A stretch of 64,000 nucleotides of DNA, taken from assembly GCA_020284085.1 (NCBI GenBank), contig JACEVL010000130.1, positions 3,666,076 through 3,730,075 of the forward strand, read 5' to 3'. The DNA is from Aporrectodea caliginosa (lineage: Eukaryota > Annelida > Clitellata > Crassiclitellata > Lumbricidae). Positions 1 to 12,090 of this stretch are shown here, in pieces; the first letter of the stretch is position 1, and the number at the start of each line of letters is the position of its first letter. Position numbers and translations under genes: made by a program. The notes below the pieces were generated by a model. It did not search any database, had not been told where the DNA came from, and saw only the letters and a program-made list of their open reading frames with translations.

Positions 1-83
1 CCTAGCATGTGCTTGAATTTAACGGGTTTTTTGGTTTTTTGTTTCCCGAAAGGGGTTTTTTCCCCTTTTCGGGGGGAATTTGG
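1..83. other. Low-quality-looking homopolymer edge
   Basis: Runs of T, C, G and A of 4 to 6 bases alternate with little other content. The stretch stops exactly where the long direct repeat begins (base 83). Nothing similar precedes the second copy at 9420. It looks like a read or contig end rather than genomic sequence, but this is inference. Confidence 0.55.
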
Positions 84-594
84 GTCTTCTTTTGTTTATA
101 TCATATACCACATCACTACATTACTCAACAGTCACTCACTAGATTATCACTTAGGATCTACATGTGGATGATACTCAACTAACTCAAGGTTACATTCCTT
201 TTGACAGTTGATCTTGTCACTTAATGTGCTTCTGTTTTCCTCTGTTTTTGATTAGGTACACAGGGTATCAATAACAGCAAATTTACTCTTGCGCAACTCT
301 TTGAAACCTGAAATCTACTATACTCAGCAATCAACATCAACTTAAAAAATTAAATTGCTTAAATCTTTAAAACTGGGTGACTCACTTACTGAGATAGCTG
401 ATGTAGGTTGGGCATTTTTTAACCGACTATGAGATGGGATGTATGGTATTCATATGTCGTCATACATGCATATTTATGACATACTCAGAACTAAGAGAGG
501 TCCATTTGTCCCCAAGGATATCTCTAGCAGATGTTTTAGTCTCTAGTCGCCTTTGTTGCTACAACTTTCCTTTGACTGATATCACGAAGTCAAA

Positions 595-1090
595 AGTGCA
601 ATCAGTGCAAAAAGTTCAGAATTTTTAGGTTAGCGCCATAACCGACACATCAATAATGATATTGATAACCAATGCGAAGATATATGCATGGGGTAATATG
701 CTCATATTAAGACCATATATCCCCATGCTTTTATATCTTCGTTATATCTTCGCATTGGCTTGCTGTTCAGCTAGAGCTCTGTTTAAAAAAGCACTTACTG
801 TTTATGAAAAATAATTATATGGACCACCACTATATTTTAAACTTAGTCCTCATTCTTTAGACCTATTACTCATTATTCAACCAGGTAATTTGGTTTTCTT
901 TCTCTGACGTGTCAAAAACTAGAGGGCGAATTCGCAATTTCGATTGCTGGACCTAAATTCTGCAACTCTCTCTCGTTCGTTGCATGATCCCGGTTGGTCT
1001 CTTGTGCCACTTCGATCTGAACCTTAAGACGTACTTTTTCACTCACCTACCAAAACCTGCATCTCTGTTTTAGCGGATTATTGACCAGGC
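595..1090 (+). pseudogene. Decayed L2-like LINE reverse transcriptase C-terminus (copy 1)
   Basis: Short frames, interrupted by stops and frameshifts, match the order of the intact L2-like fragment at 57614-58036: a VQKVQNF start near 600, an SAITDTS-like segment after it, SHWLAVQ near 765, and an AGPK-C-NSLS segment near 945-985 corresponding to the AGP-fWNsLP signature at the end of CR1/L2 proteins. No single frame is open. It is a dead 5'-truncated LINE copy carried inside the long direct repeat. Confidence 0.6.
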
Positions 1091-1186
1091 TGCCGCTTGA
1101 CTTTTGTGTGTCCTCGGTTGATGATACTTTGCATCTTTTGTGTAAAGTTCACATCATATAGACCTGTCTCTCTATCTATACATATG

Positions 1187-1305
1187 TAGTATATATATAT
1201 ATATATATCATCAAAAAATAAAAGGCTCCCCTTGAATAGATTCGATTTCCCATCTACTTTACACTTGAAAGGATCATGTATATATATATATATATATATA
1301 TATAA
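1187..1305. repeat. AT dinucleotide runs
   Basis: Two (AT)n tracts, near 1189-1208 and 1278-1304, lie between the LINE remnant and the unremarkable sequence after it. The same tracts occur in the second copy near 10526 and 10615. Confidence 0.85.
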
Positions 1306-1960
1306 TTCTATTTACGACGCACGCCTATGGATGTATTCGTGCAAGATTTGGAATTACTATTTTTGTGCTATGGAGGCCTTTGAATAAGAGTCGATATTTT
1401 ATGTATGAACACAGAGCAGTATAAAAATATGCCAGAGAGCAGAGGTGACAGCCACAAGGTCGCTGAGCGGAGCAGATAACACACCAGACAGAGCAGGAGA
1501 TGATCCGTTCAAGTGTCAAGCAAATGGGCGATCGAGTCTATTCAGGGGTAAGCGAGATCCGAAGGCAACAATCGACCGTCGTCGTCGTCGATAGGACATC
1601 GGACCAATGATGGCAGAGTCATCTGGGTCGTTGAAGCAGAGAAGACCTTGCGACAAATCGATAGACATACTTCGGTTCACAACACGAACGACAACACTTG
1701 GCTTAGAAGTTATGCAAGGAATTCACATTCTTTAATCTGCTTCTCTGGTAGGTCTAGTGCAGCACAGCAGAGTCATTATGGCCCTCAGCCAGACACTTTA
1801 GTCTGACAACTATGAGGCATGATAAGGCTTTACTCGGTCTATAGCCTTCAGCGGCAGTGAATCCTTTAAAATAGGAAGCAGTTTTTGCTTATGATCTTAA
1901 TCGCCACACCGTATTAAATTATATTCTGTATACAGACATTAATATTAATTATTAGGTAGT

Positions 1961-2045
1961 AGACTAATTTAATTACAATAGACTAATTTAATTACAATAG
2001 ACTAATTTAATTACAATAGACTAATATAATTACAATAGACTAAGT
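1961..2045. repeat. 19-bp tandem repeat (ACTAATTTAATTACAATAG)
   Basis: About four and a half head-to-tail units of an AT-rich 19-mer are present, with one variant unit carrying ATATAA. The same array is at about 11298-11382 in the second copy with the same number of units, so it has not changed since the duplication. Confidence 0.85.
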
Positions 2046-2099
2046 TAATTGCAATTGCAGCAGTTTAAACAGAATTAAGCTTTTTCCTGTTCTACTCGC

Positions 2100-3985
2100 A
2101 CATGCAGTTCGGAGTTGTATCATACGACGTACATTGATTACGTCTTATCTTGTAAATGAATGCATGTAGAAATATGACTCAGTTGTATTAGTGGAGCATG
2201 TTGTCTCTTTGGAGTGTCTGCTGATAATCATAATCTATCCATTTGAATTCATGTGGATTTACTTGATGTTCAATCGTATTATATGTTAATTTCTGTCTAT
2301 AATTAATCAGAGGCGGATTTCAGCTCTAGACGAAAAACCCAATGAAATGTAAAGTGTTCCAGCAATTCAGGGACAAACAAAGAATATAAACTGTCTAAAA
2401 TGTATCCTTTAATCAGAATTTATTATGTAGAACGATCACTTCGGATGAAGCCTAGAACTGTGGGATGCCTAGGGTTTACTCAGATGCGGTTTATTGCAGC
2501 CTTCACCCGGGAGTGGGTCGGGAGCGCTCCTCAGAAGTAACCTGGAAGGGCAGAATTCTAAGTGATGTCCTCTTGTGAACGCATTGAACGGAAGAAGGCA
2601 CCTGTATCTCAAATGTCTGTGTCTTCTTTTGCGTGCAAACGTCTTAGATATGAGAGCATTCATCGCATTCAGTCTGGTTCTATTCAAATTGAGCCTATAA
2701 TCGTGTAGACATATAGACCTACATAGTATAGTAACTCGTGTTATCAGACATTGTTTCTGAAAGTGTGGTTATGAGAAAAGGAAACACGTGACTCTAGCAC
2801 TCGTACGTTGAGACAGCGTTATTAACTCTGACGAGAGGACTCTTACTCTTTGCATAATGTCTGATAATTGCAGAGACTTATCTCGCTGTATGTAAACATT
2901 CAGAGCCATAATTTGTTTCCAGGATGGATCCTCATGCTATGCGCCGGTTGTGCCTACATCCGTCGATCTTTATATAAACCCAGCGCAAAGAACAAAGAGC
3001 TTGTGCGCAAGAGTGGTTTTAGCAGACACTCATGGTCATGCTTATGTCTATAGACTCATGCGGGAAAGGTCGTGGCAGGTGTACCTCCTAGATGAATTGC
3101 CTAATATGCAAAGTAGGTCTAAAATAAATTTCGCCTATAGAGCCAGACGTTAAGAAGTGCAGCGTGCCTTCCAACGATAAAGGACCGATGTTGCTGAACG
3201 GACTGTGTTCTGCTGAAAGAGGCTGGTTATCGGTTTCTAGCCACACTAGACCTGTTAATGGAAGAAAAAGCGGCCATCTGCTGCACATCGAGTTTCAAGT
3301 CCGAAAATCTACGACCCACAGCGGGAGTTAAAAACGGACCGGCAGAAGATCAAAGACACATCCATTGCCAACACATCAGAGGCAGAACAACACAAAGAAG
3401 GCCTCTCCTTCTATAGGGAACAAACGAATGAGCAACGACCTCTTTCTTTAGAAAGAGGCCGAAAAAACCGGTTTCAACACAAAGCAAATCAAGGTCATCT
3501 CCAGTTAATTGACTAAAAACAGTGGGCCTAAATCGATGTATTCCAATCCTGTACGATTTAATAAAATGTCTTTGTTGCACTACGACATTATAGCTATGAA
3601 TATTGTCATGCTATAGTTATATTATTGCGATTGTTAGATATATATATATATATATATATAAAATATTAATATTATTACTGCACCGTATATATTTTTGATG
3701 ACATATATAGGCATAAAGAATAAACCGATGTGAGCGATATGAAAATTAATTTGTTACAGACAGAGTTGATTTGTGTGGAGCTAGCCTAGAGAGACAATTG
3801 ATGCGTAAAATTCAGTTTATTTTTTGTTCAATTGAAAAAAAGTTGTAAACGTTAACGTTGTAGAGTCGTGAACGTCATTCAGTCTTACCCCCATCAGTTT
3901 TGCTTAGCTAAATTGTAAGAGGCAAAACGGTTGCAGTTAGGATTAAGAGTAGTTTTATGAATGATAGACCTTTAGCTGTTGCCGC
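2100..3985. other. Non-genic stretch of direct repeat copy 1
   Basis: I see no gene. Open frames are under 80 codons and overlap on both strands without family resemblance. There is an (AT)n run near 3636-3660. Around 2490-2550 lies the 3' part of a CR1-like LINE/SINE tail (GGGAGCGCTCCTCAGAAGTAAC), truncated here but complete in the second copy. Confidence 0.6.
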
Positions 3986-4497
3986 CAGTGTTATTTAAGT
4001 TTCAATTTACTTTTCAGTTTCAGTTTCAGTGTTAGTCTTGTTCTAACTCTGAAGTTTAGTCTTAGTTATAGTTTTCAAATCTTTTCAGTTGTAATTTTAG
4101 TTTCAGTTTTCAAGAACTTTACAGTTTTAATTTAGTTCAGTAAACATTCAACAGAAGCAATTAAATGTATTTTTTTATTAATGACATTCATTTTGATTAG
4201 CAAGAACAACAGATCTTATTAAATTCATGTTTTCTTGTTACCTAGCTGCAGTTGGAAGCACTCGCCCGCTAACTGTTGACATATCCGCTGGTCGGTTCGT
4301 GCACCACACTGAAAAAAAGTGGTCAGTTTTCAACTTTCAAACTTAGTTTCAATTTTAGTTTTGTACTTTTCAGTTTAGTTTTAGCTTACTAGTTTTCATA
4401 ACTTTCAAGTTTCAGTTTTAGTTTCCAATTAACTGTAATAGAACTTTTCAGCTAACGATAAAGTTATTTTCAGTTTTAGTTAACTTAAATAACACTG
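3986..4497 (+). mobile_element. hAT-type MITE, hybrid copy without matching TSD
   Basis: The terminal inverted repeats read CAGTGTTATTTAAG at the left and CTTAAATAACACTG at the right. Subterminal stretches are rich in CAGTTTTAGTTT-type motifs. The left flank is GTTGCCGC but the right flank is AGTTTGTT, so there is no target-site duplication. The second copy of this element, at 13526-14033, has GTTGCCGC on both sides. The left 35 bases match that copy exactly; the remainder is clearly diverged. It therefore looks like a recombinant of two members of one family. Confidence 0.85.
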
Positions 4498-5030
4498 AGT
4501 TTGTTGAGTTCGCCAGTAAGACGTAGACACTTCCTGTCGGCGACTGTAGCTAAGTGGAATCTCTTTCATTAATCCGCTCACATCTGCATATCATTATCTC
4601 ACTGCTGGACAAAACATCGGCAAATGTATATCGTCTCATAAAAACTCAGACGGCACACTCCTCTTCGTCCTCCATCTCATCTTCCTCCACTTCTTCCATC
4701 TGCCTTTTTCCACTAACGCCTGCCAGAGGGAGCGAAGGTGAGTGACGTGGGAAGGGAGGAACATTGAATGGGAACGACAAAGGCATAGCGTTCCACGATG
4801 CAACGCATCTCTTCCCAATATAGTAGTGGCCAGAGTAATTTCAGTAACGAAATTTGGCTGACCTCGACATCATTCATCCCATTGTGAGCATATGAACACA
4901 AAAGGTGCCGAATACACATATATATTCTATTGTGAGCATATAAATATATAGGATGCAGAACCTGAATATACATTCTGCACCCTATATGTTTATATAGGTA
5001 CATTATATACATACATACACTGTAAATCCT
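4498..5030. other. Non-genic stretch after the hybrid MITE
   Basis: Contains a pyrimidine-rich CTTC/TCC stretch near 4660-4715 and repeated TATAT/ACATA words around 4910-5020. No open frame resembles a known family and no terminal repeats are seen. Confidence 0.5.
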
Positions 5031-5033
5031 CAG

Positions 5034-5560
5034 AACGCCGGACGCGTCCGGCAGCACATCTCACGCGTTCTATAAATGAACACGGGCGTTTAAAAATATG
5101 AACACGCGTGTTCAATACGACGCGTCGTGCGTTCAAGTTACGGAAAAACAGACATGTAGCCTACGTCAAAGACGCTGTATTGCTGTAACTGTATAGGCCT
5201 ATAGGTCTAAGGGGAAAATTGTCCATGATAAGCCTGCTTAGAAATGCAGAATTTATTATGTAGCCTAAATGATTAAAAAAATTATCGAAATCAAGTCAGA
5301 AGACTTCAAACAACGATAATGGCGCGATATAATATGCTAACAATCAAAATCGACATGTAGGCCTAACACTGAAGCCTATACGATAAAAACAATTATAAAT
5401 GGCATGAATAACCTTTAAATTCGTTTAGCATTTGTACATGAAGTAAGTTGAATAAAAGTGTAGACTACGTTGGAGCTGCACTTTTGAACACCGGTGTTCA
5501 ATTAAGGACTCGTTGGTATGCTATATTTGAACGCATGCGTTCAATTTTTGACCACGACAT
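5034..5560. repeat. Cluster of short perfect palindromes, left
   Basis: Several self-complementary words lie close together: CCGGACGCGTCCGG near 5039, GAACACGCGTGTTC near 5099, AACACCGGTGTT near 5490 and GAACGCATGCGTTC near 5530. They share an outer GAAC/GTTC frame with different cores. A similar cluster lies at 8505-8880. They could be subterminal parts of one large DNA transposon, but I cannot define its ends. Confidence 0.6.
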
Positions 5561-5623
5561 GATGAATATTAATCTCGTCTTCGTCCGCGAATTCGTGATC
5601 TTGTCGAATAGTTCACCAAGTTT

Positions 5624-5926
5624 GTGTTAAATATTCAGTCGGGCATCGCAGTAGAAATTTTTATGAAATCGAGATATTATAATAATCTTATGTTTCGCTT
5701 TGTTTACGATATATTTTTTCATTTTGCAAAGCCATACGTCCATCGAGGCTCAACCATATGGTTCATGAATATTAAAATTACGTCTACGTACGCGACCCAC
5801 TTTCGTTTTTGGCGGAATGGCGGTTATGTTTCGAAAAAATCTGTTGGAAAGGTTCATTTTGTGCTTAAAATTGTTGTAAAACTACACAAGCGTGAGTATT
5901 TTTCCACACGAAATGTGCAAACGTGA
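5624..5926 (+). CDS. Unrecognised 100-codon open frame
   Basis: A single ATG-to-stop frame in AT-rich sequence between the two palindrome clusters. The predicted product is rich in aromatic residues (FRFVYDIFFHF) and basic residues, with no signal peptide, cysteine pattern or motif that I recognise. It could be part of a transposon gene or chance. I do not propose a function. Confidence 0.15.
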   Translation: MLNIQSGIAVEIFMKSRYYNNLMFRFVYDIFFHFAKPYVHRGSTIWFMNIKITSTYATHFRFWRNGGYVSKKSVGKVHFVLKIVVKLHKREYFSTRNVQT

Positions 5927-5929
5927 CCT

Positions 5930-7210
5930 CATTATATTCAGTAGCAAATTTGCAAAGTAGGCTACTTTAGACGCTATAGCCTATGCATAGTACTTGTAAT
6001 ATCGCAACTTCTGATTCCTCGGTATCAATTTATTATGGAAGGCAATTAACCCATTAGCACCTAACATGGATAATAACCCATTTAGCACTTAACATGGATG
6101 GATAATAATTGCTTTCGGTGCGATTCTTGTATTTTTGGGAACAATTTTTTCTCAGATTTAAAGACTCCTTGAGGCTTGCGCCAGATCATTTCAGCATGAA
6201 GCAAATTTCAGAGTGGCATGCGGGTACGCAGCACAGAAATATTACAATTTAAAAGTGCATGTACATCGTCATCACAAACAGGTCATAAATACTGCTGTCA
6301 AATTTGCTGATTAAGGGTCAGATCCAATAACTTCAAGTGACAAGGGCGAAGTAGTCGGTAGTGGTGTTTCACTGCCTGAATTTGATGTTGTTTAACATGC
6401 TTCCGATAGCATTTGGGAATTTATAAAGTTTATAATTAAATGTGATTTTTTTTCTTTACAGATTAAAAAACGTAAAGTTGATGTTAGAGTTCATTATTAA
6501 GTAGACAGTGTTAACTGCTAGAATAGATAATAGATTGGATCCCAAAAGTCTCTTTAAAACACATCAATTTCAAAACAGGCTTTCGAGTGGTCCATTAGAA
6601 GTTTGGGGATTATTACGATTATGATTATTTGTGTGGTCTCTTTTTGTATAGGGTGCTGGCCGAATGTTACTCGTGTACCAGTAGTTCACTTGTAGAGCAC
6701 GAGACACATTTCAGCCAGGGAAGTGAGAAGGAAAGAGGCCAGCATTTTCCAGCTTTCTCTGTAATAGTTGTGTTGAAGGTCAGTGACCGTTGATTCAGAA
6801 AGTTTTCTGTGGTCTAATTTTTATTACAATTTCTCATTGCTATAAATTTACACAAAATGCAAGGAGCAATTCAATGTGCCATGGTGAAAACAAATAATTT
6901 ATAATAATGGTTTGCAAATTAGGCCTACTCTTGAATGTAAGTTCTTTTTAAGGATATTATAACAGTTTCATTAGTTGAATGTTCAAGCCATTTTATAAAC
7001 TAAAACTGATACATTTTCAGCTGCTCAAATATATTTCCATATTTGATATTTTCAACCTATGCAGTGTACCTAAGCTATAGGACAATGATGATTCGTACAA
7101 TTGCTTCTCTCTGTGTCTTCGTGCCTGCCTTTCAATGTGCATAATGTTCAATCAAACGTCATCTATTACATTTTTACACATACTGTAGTACTAGTCATTC
7201 TGAATGTTGT
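5930..7210. other. Non-genic stretch
   Basis: A short imperfect duplication is visible near 6045-6105, where CCCATT(T)AGCAC-TAACATGGATG occurs twice. Otherwise the sequence is AT-rich and has no recognisable frame. Confidence 0.5.
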
Positions 7211-7215
7211 GCACT

Positions 7216-7491
7216 TTGTTTCAGATCATTGCAGACAATGCATGCTGTGGCACAGTCTTTGGAGACAGCGGAGAGTGAGCCCTGCATATCGTTGCTCTGA
7301 CAGTGAGCGACGACATACCCGCATTTTCATTGTGGGTGTCACTGGGTGACACAGCTGTGACTAAAGTGCCAAAGACCAATATTCTGAGTGCCACCCTGCT
7401 GCTGCTTGTCTCACACTATATTTTCGACCTAGAATACTCTAGGTTTTATGCTAATCTTTTGGGCGTTCTCCAAACTCTGACAATTATGTGA
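7216..7491 (+). pseudogene. Possible decayed transposon-associated frame
   Basis: After a TTTCAG acceptor-like site near 7223, an interrupted frame reads IIADNACCGTVFGDSGE and, after a stop, continues from 7303 to about 7489 with an LLLLVSHYIFDLEYS segment. The second segment vaguely recalls the C-terminal part of transposon-linked proteins common in invertebrate genomes. The resemblance is weak, and the frame lies between the two palindrome clusters, which would fit one decayed element. Confidence 0.2.
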
Positions 7492-7499
7492 AGGACACC

Positions 7500-8500
7500 A
7501 GCAAGCAGTTCAAATTTTTCATTACAAAACTGTGCTGTTATTTAAAGTTTGCCGGAGTCATTACCCGAGATTAACTACGTCTTATCCTGTGACACTGACA
7601 AAATCTTACAGAACCATTATTTGCAGGATTTTCAGTTGCTAAAGTTGAATGTGAAATTTGAATGTTAACAATTATCATCAATGTCAATGGCATTGTAATT
7701 AATTTCAAGTTAATCATTATTTGCAGGATTTTCAGTTGCAGGATATTTGTAGTTCTATGTTCTGTTGGAATTGCATACATGTGTGCTTTTATATTTTTGA
7801 TTAGCATTTGGATTTAAATTTAAATATCCATGAGACTTGGTTGTGGGTCATTCACATATATATTATATCCGGACAGAGGGAGGGAGGGTCATGCAAATGC
7901 GGACAAGGGAGGAAGTCTTATGGCTTAAGATGGGTCTGCATGTACATGTACAAGGCTTTTAGTTCAACCTGCTTTAAGCACTAACTTCATTTATAAGATG
8001 GGAGACATTGATTCAGTTTTTACAGCTTTGAGTGCTGTAATTGACGTATGGAAACTTGCTTTACTTTCAAGTTTCAAATAGCATGTATATATTCAGACAA
8101 TTCAATTATGCATGTGCTTATAAATTAAGATATAGAACAAGAAGTTTTGTAAGGGTGTCTTCTGCATGTTAGTGCATTATAATTGTTACCTGGCTTTGGA
8201 GTGCAGACGTCTGCAAAGTGGGAGAGTAAGGCCAAAAGCGGACAAAGGGTGATGGAGGGTCCAAAGGAGGTATTTTTGGGGGCGTCCTTTATGGACGAAC
8301 CCTTGCTGTGCAATTGCATTGAAGTATGATTATTTTATATCTCAATTCTGACTTTCATATAATAGCTGTGCTAATATTTTGTCTTAATTTTTGAATATAT
8401 TAGGCCTATACATGCAATTGCTTTCGTTATATTGTATTGTATATTATGTATATATACGTGTATTCTCTCAACTCTGAAGATGTGTGGTTATGGCAAGTGT
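7500..8500. other. Non-genic stretch with a short internal repeat
   Basis: The words CATTATTTGCAGGATTTTCAG occur near 7614-7634 and again near 7716-7736, about 102 bases apart, suggesting a small local duplication. A purine-rich GGGAGGGAGGG tract is near 7871. No gene is seen. Confidence 0.5.
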
Positions 8501-8504
8501 TCAT

Positions 8505-8880
8505 AGGTTGGGAACACTAGTGTTCATGAAGAGCACATTGTTGTGTTCCTTTCATGAGCACTAGCGTTTAGAGCAGGGTTTGAACGCCCGGACGCGTTCT
8601 ATTAGTGTTACATTTACGCGTTAAAGCATTTGCACACGTCATGCGTTAACGAGTAGAACACCCATCAAGCGTTTAAAAATCGTAACACTAGTGTTCATAA
8701 ATTTAATGCTAGCGTTAACATTAGAAACGCCGGACGCGTTCTATTAGTGACGCGCATAGGTGTTCAATAATCATAACACTAGTGTTCAAAAACTTAATGC
8801 CAGCGTTAACATTAGAAACGCCCGGACGCGTTCTATTAGTGTTACAATTTGGCGTTTAAAAATGTGTTCTAGTTGTGAAC
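8505..8880. repeat. Cluster of short palindromes, right
   Basis: AACACTAGTGTT occurs three times (near 8515, 8685 and 8778), with ACGCGTTCTATTAGTG near 8592, 8734 and 8826. Two head-to-tail units of about 90 bases run through 8690-8860. The word set matches the left cluster at 5034-5560 (GAACGCC-GGACGCG, GCGTTTAAAAAT). Confidence 0.65.
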
Positions 8881-9000
8881 ACTCGGCTTTAGAGTGTACA
8901 GTCTGTATTTGCATATATTGTATATATAGAATGCAGAAATATTCAAGAGATACCGCACCTCTTGCTGTTCATAATGACAACATAAATTTGCTCTACTGAC

Positions 9001-9186
9001 AAAGGAGTCGAATTTAACTGTATGGCAGCCTGCAAGGCGCCCATCAGTCCTACTGGTCATTTTAAGTCGTTCCCTAAGGAGTGGAAGGTTGAGTCAACCT
9101 TATGGGGCTAGCGGGTATCGAACACGCGTCTTTCTGATTTTCGTGCCAGCGTGTTTAATACCATTCAACCATCTCCCCACTCCATG
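9001..9186 (-). mobile_element. tRNA-derived SINE
   Basis: Read on the minus strand it begins GGGGAGATGGTTGAATGG, an A-box-like start, followed by GTGTTCGATACCC, a B-box-like RNA polymerase III promoter element. A body with GGTTGACTCAACCTTCCACT and GCTGCCATACAGTTAAATTC follows. The same body occurs on the plus strand at about 20262-20966, interrupted there by a hAT element. The head is tRNA-like, but the mature tRNA ends are not convincing, so it is a SINE and not a tRNA gene. Confidence 0.75.
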
Positions 9187-9931
9187 TATGTAGGATGGTA
9201 GGATGGTAGCGCTTGTTCTCCTTGACTAGTCTGCTGCTTTTGGTGCTATAGACTCTATTCTCTTCTTTTGCATGTCGCCATTGGAATTTGGGATATCTAG
9301 TCCTGCTCAAACTTAGTTTGCTACTTACCTCAGCCCTTGTACCAAATCAGTATATGTGAATGTTAACTATCAGCACAGAGCTTTGTTTAACAGGTGGTGT
9401 CCCGTAAGCTCCTCTGATTGGTCTTCTTTTGTTTATATCATATACCACATCACTACATTACTCAACAGTCACTCACTAGATTATCACTTAGGATCTACAT
9501 GTGGATGATACTCAACTAACTCAAGGTTACATTCCTTTTGACAGTTGATCTTGTCACTTAATGTGCTTCTGTTTTCCTCTGTTTTTGATTAGGTACACAG
9601 GGTATCAATAACAGCAAATTTACTCTTGCGCAACTCTTTGAAACCTGAAATCTACTATACTCAGCAATCAACATCAACTTAAAAAATTAAATTGCTTAAA
9701 TCTTTAAAACTGGGTGACTCACTTACTGAGATAGCTGATGTAGGTTGGGCATTTTTTAACCGACTATGAGATGGGATGTATGGTATTCATATGTCGTCAT
9801 ACATGCATATTTATGACATACTCAGAACTAAGAGAGGTCCATTTGTCCCCAAGGATATCTCTAGCAGATGTTTTAGTCTCTAGTCGCCTTTGTTGCTACA
9901 ACTTTCCTTTGACTGATATCACGAAGTCAAA

Positions 9932-10430
9932 AGTGCAATCAGTGCAAAAAGTTCAGAATTTTTAGGTTAGCGCCATAACCGACACATCAATAATGATATT
10001 GATAACCAATGCGAAGATATATGCATGGGGTAATATGCTCATATTAAGACCATATATCCCCATGCTTTTATATCTTCGTTATATCTTCGCATTGGCTTGC
10101 TGTTCAGCTAGAGCTCTGTTTAAAAAAGCACTTACTGTTTATGAAAAATAATTATATGGACCACCACTATATTTTAAACTTAGTCCTCATTCTTTAGACC
10201 TATTACTCATTATTCAACCAGGTAATTTGGTTTTCTTTCTCTGACGTGTCAAAAACTAGAGGGCGAATTCGCAATTTCGATTGCTGGACCTAAATTCTGC
10301 AACTCTCTCTCGTTCGTTGCATGATCCCGGTTGGTCTCTTGTGCCACTTCGATCTGAACCTTAAGACGTACTTTTTCACTCACCTACCAAAACCTGCATC
10401 TCTGTTTTAGCGGATTATTGACCAGGCTGC
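9932..10430 (+). pseudogene. Decayed L2-like LINE reverse transcriptase C-terminus (copy 2)
   Basis: This is the second copy of the dead LINE fragment at 595-1090, with the same stops and frameshifts. The fragment was therefore already broken before the segment was duplicated. Confidence 0.6.
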
Positions 10431-11884
10431 CGCTTGACTTTTGTGTGTCCTCGGTTGATGATACTTTGCATCTTTTGTGTAAAGTTCACATCATATAGAC
10501 CTGTCTCTCTATCTATACATATGTAGTATATATATATATATATATCATCAAAAAATAAAAGGCTCCCCTTGAATAGATTCGATTTCCCATCTACTTTACA
10601 CTTGAAAGGATCATGTATATATATATATATATATATATATAATTCTATTTACGACGCACGCCTATGGATGTATTCGTGCAAGATTTGGAATTACTATTTT
10701 TGTGCTATGGAGGCCTTTGAATAAGAGTCGATATTTTATGTATGAACACAGAGCAGTATAAAAATATGCCAGAGAGCAGAGGTGACAGCCACAAGGTCGC
10801 TGAGCGGAGCAGATAACACACCAGACAGAGCAGGAGATGATCCGTTCAAGTGTCAAGCAAATGGGCGATCGAGTCTATTCAGGGGTAAGCGAGATCCGAA
10901 GGCAACAATCGACCGTCGTCGTCGTCGATAGGACATCGGACCAATGATGGCAGAGTCATCTGGGTCGTTGAAGCAGAGAAGACCTTGCGACAAATCGATA
11001 GACATACTTCGGTTCACAACACGAACGACAACACTTGGCTTAGAAGTTATGCAAGGAATTCACATTCTTTAATCTGCTTCTCTGGTAGGTCTAGTGCAGC
11101 ACAGCAGAGTCATTATGGCCCTCAGCCAGACACTTTAGTCTGACAACTATGAGGCATGATAAGGCTTTACTCGGTCTATAGCCTTCAGCGGCAGTGAATC
11201 CTTTAAAATAGGAAGCAGTTTTTGCTTATGATCTTAATCGCCACACCGTATTAAATTATATTCTGTATACAGACATTAATATTAATTATTAGGTAGTAGA
11301 CTAATTTAATTACAATAGACTAATTTAATTACAATAGACTAATTTAATTACAATAGACTAATATAATTACAATAGACTAAGTTAATTGCAATTGCAGCAG
11401 TTTAAACAGAATTAAGCTTTTTCCTGTTCTACTCTTTTTGCCCTTGAAATATTGTACATAATGTTCACATCGCACATGCAGTTCGGAGTTGTATCATACG
11501 ACGTACATTGATTACGTCTTATCTTGTAAATGAATGCATGTAGAAATATGACTCAGTTGTATTAGTGGAGCATGTTGTCTCTTTGGAGTGTCTGCTGATA
11601 ATCATAATCTATCCATTTGAATTCATGTGGATTTACTTGATGTTCAATCGTATTATATGTTAATTTCTGTCTATAATTAATCAGAGGCGGATTTCAGCTC
11701 TAGACGAAAAACCCAATGAAATGTAAAGTGTTCCAGCAATTCAGGGACAAACAAAGAATATAAACTGTCTAAAATGTATCCTTTAATCAGAATTTATTAT
11801 GTAGAACGATCACTTCGGATGAAGCCTAGAACTGTGGGATGCCTAGGGTTTACTCAGATGCGGTTTATTGCAGCCTTCACCCGG

Positions 11885-11965
11885 GAGTGGGTCGGGAGCG
11901 CTCCTCAGAAGTAACCTGGAAGGGGCGCTATATAAATCTCCGTAATGAATGAATGAATAATGTGA
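11885..11965 (+). mobile_element. CR1-like LINE/SINE 3' tail with (GAAT)n
   Basis: The sequence runs GGGAGCGCTCCTCAG ... GGCGCTATATAAAT ... GAATGAATGAAT. It matches, on this strand, the 3' end of the CR1-like element at 24140-24210 (minus) and the tail at 60282-60336. In copy 1 of the direct repeat the tail is cut off after the GGG by the 166-bp deletion. Confidence 0.75.
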
Positions 11966-12090
11966 CCATAGCGCCCAGAGCCAAAAATTGTCTGGCAAAC
12001 AGACTCCATTCGTTGTGGCTCACAGCCACAGTCTGTACAATTTTGTCATAAAAGCCGTGCACAATAACAGTCAAAAAGAACTTAGACTAA
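11925..12090 (+). repeat. 166-bp segment present only in repeat copy 2
   Basis: Copy 1 joins GGAAGGG directly to CAGAATTC, whereas here 166 bp intervene, beginning inside a LINE/SINE tail. The tail is complete only with this segment, so the segment is ancestral and copy 1 carries a deletion. The junction shares only one or two bases. Confidence 0.85.

Larger units (their letters stand above)
83..4020 (+). repeat. Long direct repeat, copy 1 of 2
   Basis: This segment reappears at 9420-13560. By eye the copies match base for base except for two indels, both shorter here: 37 bp missing near 2097 and 166 bp missing near 2550. The match ends abruptly at 4020, inside a hAT-type MITE, after which the copies differ at many positions. 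The content is non-genic: a decayed L2-like LINE fragment, AT dinucleotide runs and a 19-bp tandem repeat. Confidence 0.95.

Noticed and set aside
9106..9186. tRNA gene on the minus strand
   Set aside because: Promoter boxes are present but the sequence continues as the body shared with the SINE at 20262 and lacks proper stems.
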